Below, in pieces: positions 59,674 through 64,000 of a DNA stretch of 64,000 nt. A program made the position numbers and the translations under genes. Each line of letters begins with the position of its first letter. The stretch's first letter is position 1. This DNA is from Buddleja alternifolia (lineage: Eukaryota > Streptophyta > Magnoliopsida > Lamiales > Scrophulariaceae), in contig CM033392.1 of the NCBI GenBank assembly GCA_019426215.1, positions 40,540,666 to 40,604,665 of the forward strand. Reading direction: 5' to 3'. The notes below the pieces were generated by a model. That model was not told the origin of the DNA and did no database searches. It saw nothing but the letters and a program-made list of their open reading frames with translations.

Positions 59674-62024
59674 AAAAATTACTACTCTTGAGGTATTGAC
59701 TAATTACGGTTTACACCCTCTAGTTTAAAAAATTACATCTAACGTCCTAAAGTTTCCTTCTGTCTAACAATCGGCACCTTCCGTTAGGGTTTCAATACGG
59801 CGCCGTTAAATTTTTTGTGAGCTTCCGAAAATACCCCTTATTTTGGCGGGAAATGTTTTTGAACCTGAAAACCCTAATTTTTTGGATAATTATACCCTTT
59901 TGGTGTTATTTGTAATATTTTGTAAAGGTGTAGATATTATATGTAATGTTTCAATATTTGAGTTATAATTTCAACATTATTTGAAAATATTTTAATTATT
60001 CAAAAATAGTTTTTTATTTGATTTTATTTTTGATAATTTCAAAAATAAACAAATTAGTATTATTTGTGTTAGAGTGTATGCCCTCAAATGCCATAAAAAT
60101 GATAGATTTATAGGGCATTAACTTGTAACTAAACAATATCCTTTTATTATATATAAGACATTATCTTGTTGTTTTCTTATAGGTATTTGTAAGGTCTTAA
60201 TAAACAACGTAAAGTCTTTGAGTATAAGGCAAACCTTCTACTTCCTATGGGATAGGGAGAATGACACTAGAAGGGTTTGATTCTTATTCTCTAAATAGGG
60301 TTCGCAAGTCTAAGAAAATATTTGACTGGACATCAATGCAGAACAAGGATTTGCATGATATAAGTTTTGACAGAGAAAGTGTCAGTCGAACACTATGAGA
60401 ATGATAGTGGGAACTTATGTCATGGATATATAAGTTGGACTAATATGTTCGAACACGGCTCGCATCAGTTTCATCACATGGGTATTCACTCACTGACAGT
60501 CAATGATGAAACTGATAAGTTGTGATAGGTACGCGTGAACCTTAGACCTGAGGAGTTGAGTTGAAGATGTACTTGTGACATCAAGTCTGTCATTAGAGTA
60601 GTTAGATCCAAATCACCCTTTGGTGGAATCGACCTCGAAGTGCGACTTGATGGGCAAGTAGCATTGTTAACTGATTAGCAAAATGGAATTTATTCTCTCA
60701 TAAGTGAATGAGCCAAGCATCCTATGCAGTCATGAATGAGTGAGGTTAAAAGTCTTTGGTCAAAGCATAAAATGACCTCGACTCATTATGAGCTAAGCAT
60801 ATGGTCAAGTCATGTGAGTTTGACTAAAACCATAACTCTCACTTGATTGGGATACAAGAATAAAAGGTTTATACACGTACTGTATTCACAGCGTATATGG
60901 TTTGGAATGATCCTATTCATTCGTTCTCAATTGGGATACGATGTGAGCCACATGACTGCCTAGGTGTTACTCACATCCTTTTGGTTTCCTCCTAATTGCC
61001 TTTTAAGACGAACCTAAAGAGTCGCGCTTAAAGGAAGTGCAAAAAGAAAATCGTAAGAAAAGACTTGAGAGAATTTTCGGTATTGGATATCGAGATTAAT
61101 TAATTAATCATTAGATGATTTTATTAATTAATTAAGTTAATGAATTAATTAATTCCTCATGGGAATTTAATTATAATATTAGCATGAATTTAATTGATTA
61201 TTTAATTAATTTATTTATTGGATAAATAATATTAATTATTTAATTAATTAATAAACAAAAGCCCGAAGGCTTAAAAGCCTACAAGTGGGCGTCCACTTAT
61301 GGGGCTTATGAAGCCTAGGTTATTGTTTTCTATTGTAGTATATATATACTATTTAGTGAAAAAATAACTAAGTCAAGAGAATTAACTCACAAACTTTCTC
61401 TACAAGTCAAACTCTCCTCCCTTTCTCTCTCACTCTAGCCGTCCATCAAGGTGAAGAAGAAGGTGATTTTCATTTTTGACTCCGGCATGACAATTTAGAG
61501 ACAGCGACGGATTTGCTGTTCAAGAAAGGATTGCATAGCTGGTTCAAATTTCAACATACGCGAGAACGGTAATTAATTTCGTAAAACCCAATTTAAATAC
61601 GAGAAATAGAGATGAGCCACTGGGATTAAACTTATAATTCTTCCGCTGCGTTTTTGTTTTTATGCAAATTTTTCCCAACAATTTGATAATTTCAGAAAAT
61701 AGTTTTACATCAATATATGAAACTACAGGATGTTAAATGTAATTTTGTAAACTAGGGGATATAAACCGTAATTCGGCAATACCTCAGGGGTACTCAATGT
61801 AATTTTCCCTTAGGGGCAACATGGTAATTCAGTCTTTTTCATTTTTCTAATGTTTTCTCTTTTTTTTTTTAAATATTCTGTTAGGGGTATTTAGGTCAAT
61901 TTGCAACTTCCGTCCAACCTTACATCAATATATGAAACTACAGGATGTTAGATGTAATTTTTTAGACTAGGGGATGTAAACCGTAATTAGGCAATACCTC
62001 AGGGGTACTCAGTGTAATTTTTCC
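59671..62024. mobile_element. Second TIR element, carrying a solo copia LTR
   Basis: Starts AGGAAAAATTAC and ends GTAATTTTTCCT. The first ~100 bases are inversely repeated at the right end (GAGGTATTG, AATTACGGTTTAC, AAAAAATTACATCTAAC). The right end exists twice (61,706-61,810 and 61,921-62,024). (AT)n sequence flanks both sides. Without the solo LTR at 60,067-61,680 it is about 740 bases, with no coding region. Confidence 0.6.
60067..61680 (+). mobile_element. Solo copia LTR, family E
   Basis: Starts TGTTAGAGTGTATGCCC and ends TTTTTCCCAACA (1,614 bp). It is flanked on both sides by ATTTG (60,062-60,066 and 61,681-61,685), a perfect 5-bp target duplication. It shares blocks with families A, C and D: GACGAACCTAAAGAGTCGCGC, CTTTGGTCAAAG at 60,754-60,765 and the GCTGCGTTTTTG end. 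No internal sequence, so the element was lost by LTR recombination. Confidence 0.92.
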
Positions 62025-62039
62025 TATACATATATAGTT

Positions 62040-62099
62040 ATATTTGAGAATATAAAAGGGCAAATAATAAAATAAATATATAGAGAATTAAAAGTTCAT

Positions 62100-62135
<36 letters not shown>

Positions 62136-62195
62136 ATGAACTTTTAATTCTCTATATATTTATTTTATTATTTGCCCTTTTATATTCTCAAATAT
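62040..62195. repeat. Perfect 156-bp palindrome with AT core
   Basis: ATATTTGAGAATATAAAAGG at the left is exactly mirrored by the right end. The symmetry holds base by base through CATGACAT / ATGTCATG and a central (AT)n at 62,103-62,132. It would extrude a long cruciform or make a stable RNA hairpin. Confidence 0.85.
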
Positions 62196-62375
62196 AACTA
62201 GTTGTACTAGACTGGGTTCAATGGAGTCGGTCCATCTATTACCATTGTGTATATATATCATGGGGCTTTTAATTCTCTATTTATTTATTTTATTATTTGC
62301 CCTTTTATATTCTCAAATACAACTAGTTGTACTAGACCGGGTCCAATGGAGTCGGTCCATCTATTACCATTGGAT
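62131..62375 (+). repeat. Direct repeat extending the palindrome's right arm
   Basis: The right arm plus ACTAGTTGTACTAGAC and TCAATGGAGTCGGTCCATC recurs about 126 bases later with few changes (GGGTCCAATGGAGTCGGTCC). The repeated unit is about 115 bases. Confidence 0.75.
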
Positions 62376-62756
62376 GTATGTGCTTTAAGTGTGTTTTACT
62401 ATCCTGCCCCTGCATCCAATGGTGTATAGTGCAGTGGTTTTGTTGGATCCGGTCTGACATAGAATCACTCCTAGTTGTACCTAGTCAAACTCAAGGCACG
62501 ATGTTGGTCATTTAAAGATTAAAAATGGAAAAGTATTTATATATTATTACATAATTTAAGCTTATATTTTACTACATTTTATTCTCTAAGAGAGATTTGC
62601 CATAAGTGTAACAAAATAAAAAAGGATTTTCCATAAAAATTGAGGTAATTTACCAAAAATTGGTACTTGGTTAATTTTATGACGCATGTTTTCTTGAGCT
62701 AAAGTCAAAGAATGGAATGTATTTGAGCTAAAAAATACAAGCGAACCAAATTTGCA
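62376..62756. other. Intergenic sequence
   Basis: AT-rich with no open frame or repeat recognised, apart from the tail of the direct repeat. Confidence 0.4.
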
Positions 62757-62759
62757 GCC

Positions 62760-62990
62760 ATGACTACCGTGTTGGGGGCACTGCCAACCATCACCGCCAC
62801 ATCAATTAAGAATTGTCGCAATGATGCACGTTCTGTTCAAAATTTGAGAGGGTTGATCACCGCGAAGTTGAAGAGCCATCAACTCAGTGTCCAAGACTGT
62901 CAATGCATCATCAAAGCAGCGCCACAACTGTTAGTATCTTATGGAGCTCATTGCACTTCAATTGAATCCAAATTTAATCATTGCTTGTGA
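62760..62990 (+). CDS. Unrecognised small open frame, possible gene fragment
   Basis: 76 codons from an ATG in a good context (GCCATGA), with noticeably higher GC than the surrounding AT-rich DNA. It opens MTTVLGALPTITATSIKN and has five Cys, with no known motif, signal peptide or membrane segment. It could be a captured gene fragment or chance. No function is proposed. Confidence 0.2.
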   Translation: MTTVLGALPTITATSIKNCRNDARSVQNLRGLITAKLKSHQLSVQDCQCIIKAAPQLLVSYGAHCTSIESKFNHCL

Positions 62991-63589
62991 TTGGCTCGTT
63001 TGATCCGACTTCATGATCTACTTAGTGCTCCAAATATTGCACTTCTAAGTGCATCCACCATTGGATATGTCCCCAGTGTAAAACCTCCATGCTAGCATAT
63101 ACTTCACATGCTTTAGGATTATGTGAAAGAGGGTGGAAGATTTATATGAGTACCTAAACGTCTATATAAAAACAAGTATTAGAACTAAAACTAAAACAGA
63201 TAGACACTCCAACTGCTCTATCTATAGAGGGTTAGACGGAAATCCTCTACCACAAATGACAATCCTAACCTGGTTAGAATTTAAGATTTTGATCCTATTC
63301 TTCAACCTTCGGAAGATTTTTATTTCGTCTCTCATATCTCCTTCCCACTTTAGTTCTAAGCATCCTAAATATTTTTACGTTTCTACAAAAGAACAATATG
63401 AAATGTTATATATATTGAAAACATCACTAATAATTTAACTAAGTGAATTATTATTCAATAAACTAAAATTATTTGAAAAACTAAAATTACTTCTTCCATA
63501 GTATCATATTGTCTCTGCAACTTATTAGTCATTGAAGCAAGAATGATATATCACACATAGATATTTGACATGTAAAATCCTCACGTGTT

Positions 63590-64000
63590 TGCACAACAAG
63601 TGAACTGACCATATGTAGTAATAAAGTGGACAAAAATGTCAGATTGTGGATCCCACAGGGACTTGTATGTTAGATTCGTGGTTTTAAAAAAAGCAAGAAT
63701 TAACTAAGCGTGATGGTTGACAACTTAAATAAACTAGAAACGATGGATAATCAAGATAATGAAAACAAGATAACAAAGGAAAAGAGCAAGCAAGGCACAT
63801 GTGTTGGCACAAATTAATCAAATTTTGTTATAACCATGTTCTCATATTATTAGACTAATGTTGTTAAGGTGAAAAACTCCTAACTATTTAGTTACTAACC
63901 GATCCCTCGTGATAATAACCCTATACTTCATTAATGGCCCTCAAAATATCCCTATCTGAAAATGAGAAATGTTGGTCGAGAATTTGGAAGGTCTCGGCTG
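63590..64000 (-). repeat. Possible gypsy LTR end (minus orientation), cut by the window edge
   Basis: On the minus strand AAGTCCCTGTGGGATCC and TCCACTTTATTACT resemble the TGTCCCTGTGG...CACTTTATTACTTTG end seen in the solo LTR at 43,480-43,545. The remainder is AT-rich and non-coding. The rest of the element would lie beyond the window. Confidence 0.35.

Noticed and set aside
1..64000. CRISPR arrays, bacterial operons or ribosomal RNA genes
   Set aside because: No spaced identical short repeats of that type, no ribosomal sequence, and gene structure with GT-AG introns is plant nuclear.

Overview
The window is plant nuclear DNA, most likely a eudicot. It holds one intact host gene, a four-exon mitochondrial lipoyl synthase on the minus strand (53,072-57,540). 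Most of the rest is layered transposable elements: Ty1-copia and Ty3-gypsy retrotransposons with tRNA-Met-type primer sites, solo LTRs, MULE-, hAT- and Helitron-like DNA elements and a tRNA-derived SINE. There is also a decayed endogenous pararetrovirus of the Caulimoviridae. The species cannot be named from this sequence.

Layout, left half (1-37.6 kb): a minus-strand copia remnant of LTR family D (311-4,350) is followed by a very large inverted arrangement of two family-A copia elements. The plus copy (4,351-22,261) carries a complete but gag-less gypsy element (10,236-19,403, 5-bp target duplication). The minus copy (22,272-32,160) carries another copia LTR (family C) and a large internal deletion. 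The two copies meet tail to tail, both 3' LTRs being cut at the same base around a 10-base spacer. To the right lie a clipped gypsy-type LTR (32,161-32,885), the 5' half of another family-D copia (32,886-36,120) and a likely separate LTR (36,160-37,589).

Middle (38-49 kb): a fold-back MULE (38,061-38,823), a SINE (about 39,480-39,670), then the viral copy on the minus strand (about 40,600-48,900). Reading in the viral sense it has a primer site, two small 5' ORFs, coat protein, movement protein, protease, reverse transcriptase cut before its catalytic YxDD box, a 3' ORF of unknown function split by a solo LTR (42,109-43,579), and a pregenomic-type promoter. Coat protein precedes movement protein, which differs from the usual movement-then-coat order.

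Right part (49-64 kb): AT-rich intergenic DNA with a diverged ~524-bp tandem duplication and a short Helitron-like element, then the lipoyl synthase gene with an hAT-like element in its last intron. Immediately upstream of the gene is a ~1.9-kb TIR element rich in TGTATAATG-like motifs. It abuts a second TIR element holding a solo copia LTR with a perfect 5-bp target duplication. The end contains a 156-bp perfect palindrome and sparse intergenic sequence.

Apart from lipoyl synthase, no coding region looks functional; the retroelement and viral frames carry stops, frameshifts, substituted catalytic residues or deletions. No CRISPR array, rRNA gene or genuine tRNA gene was seen.
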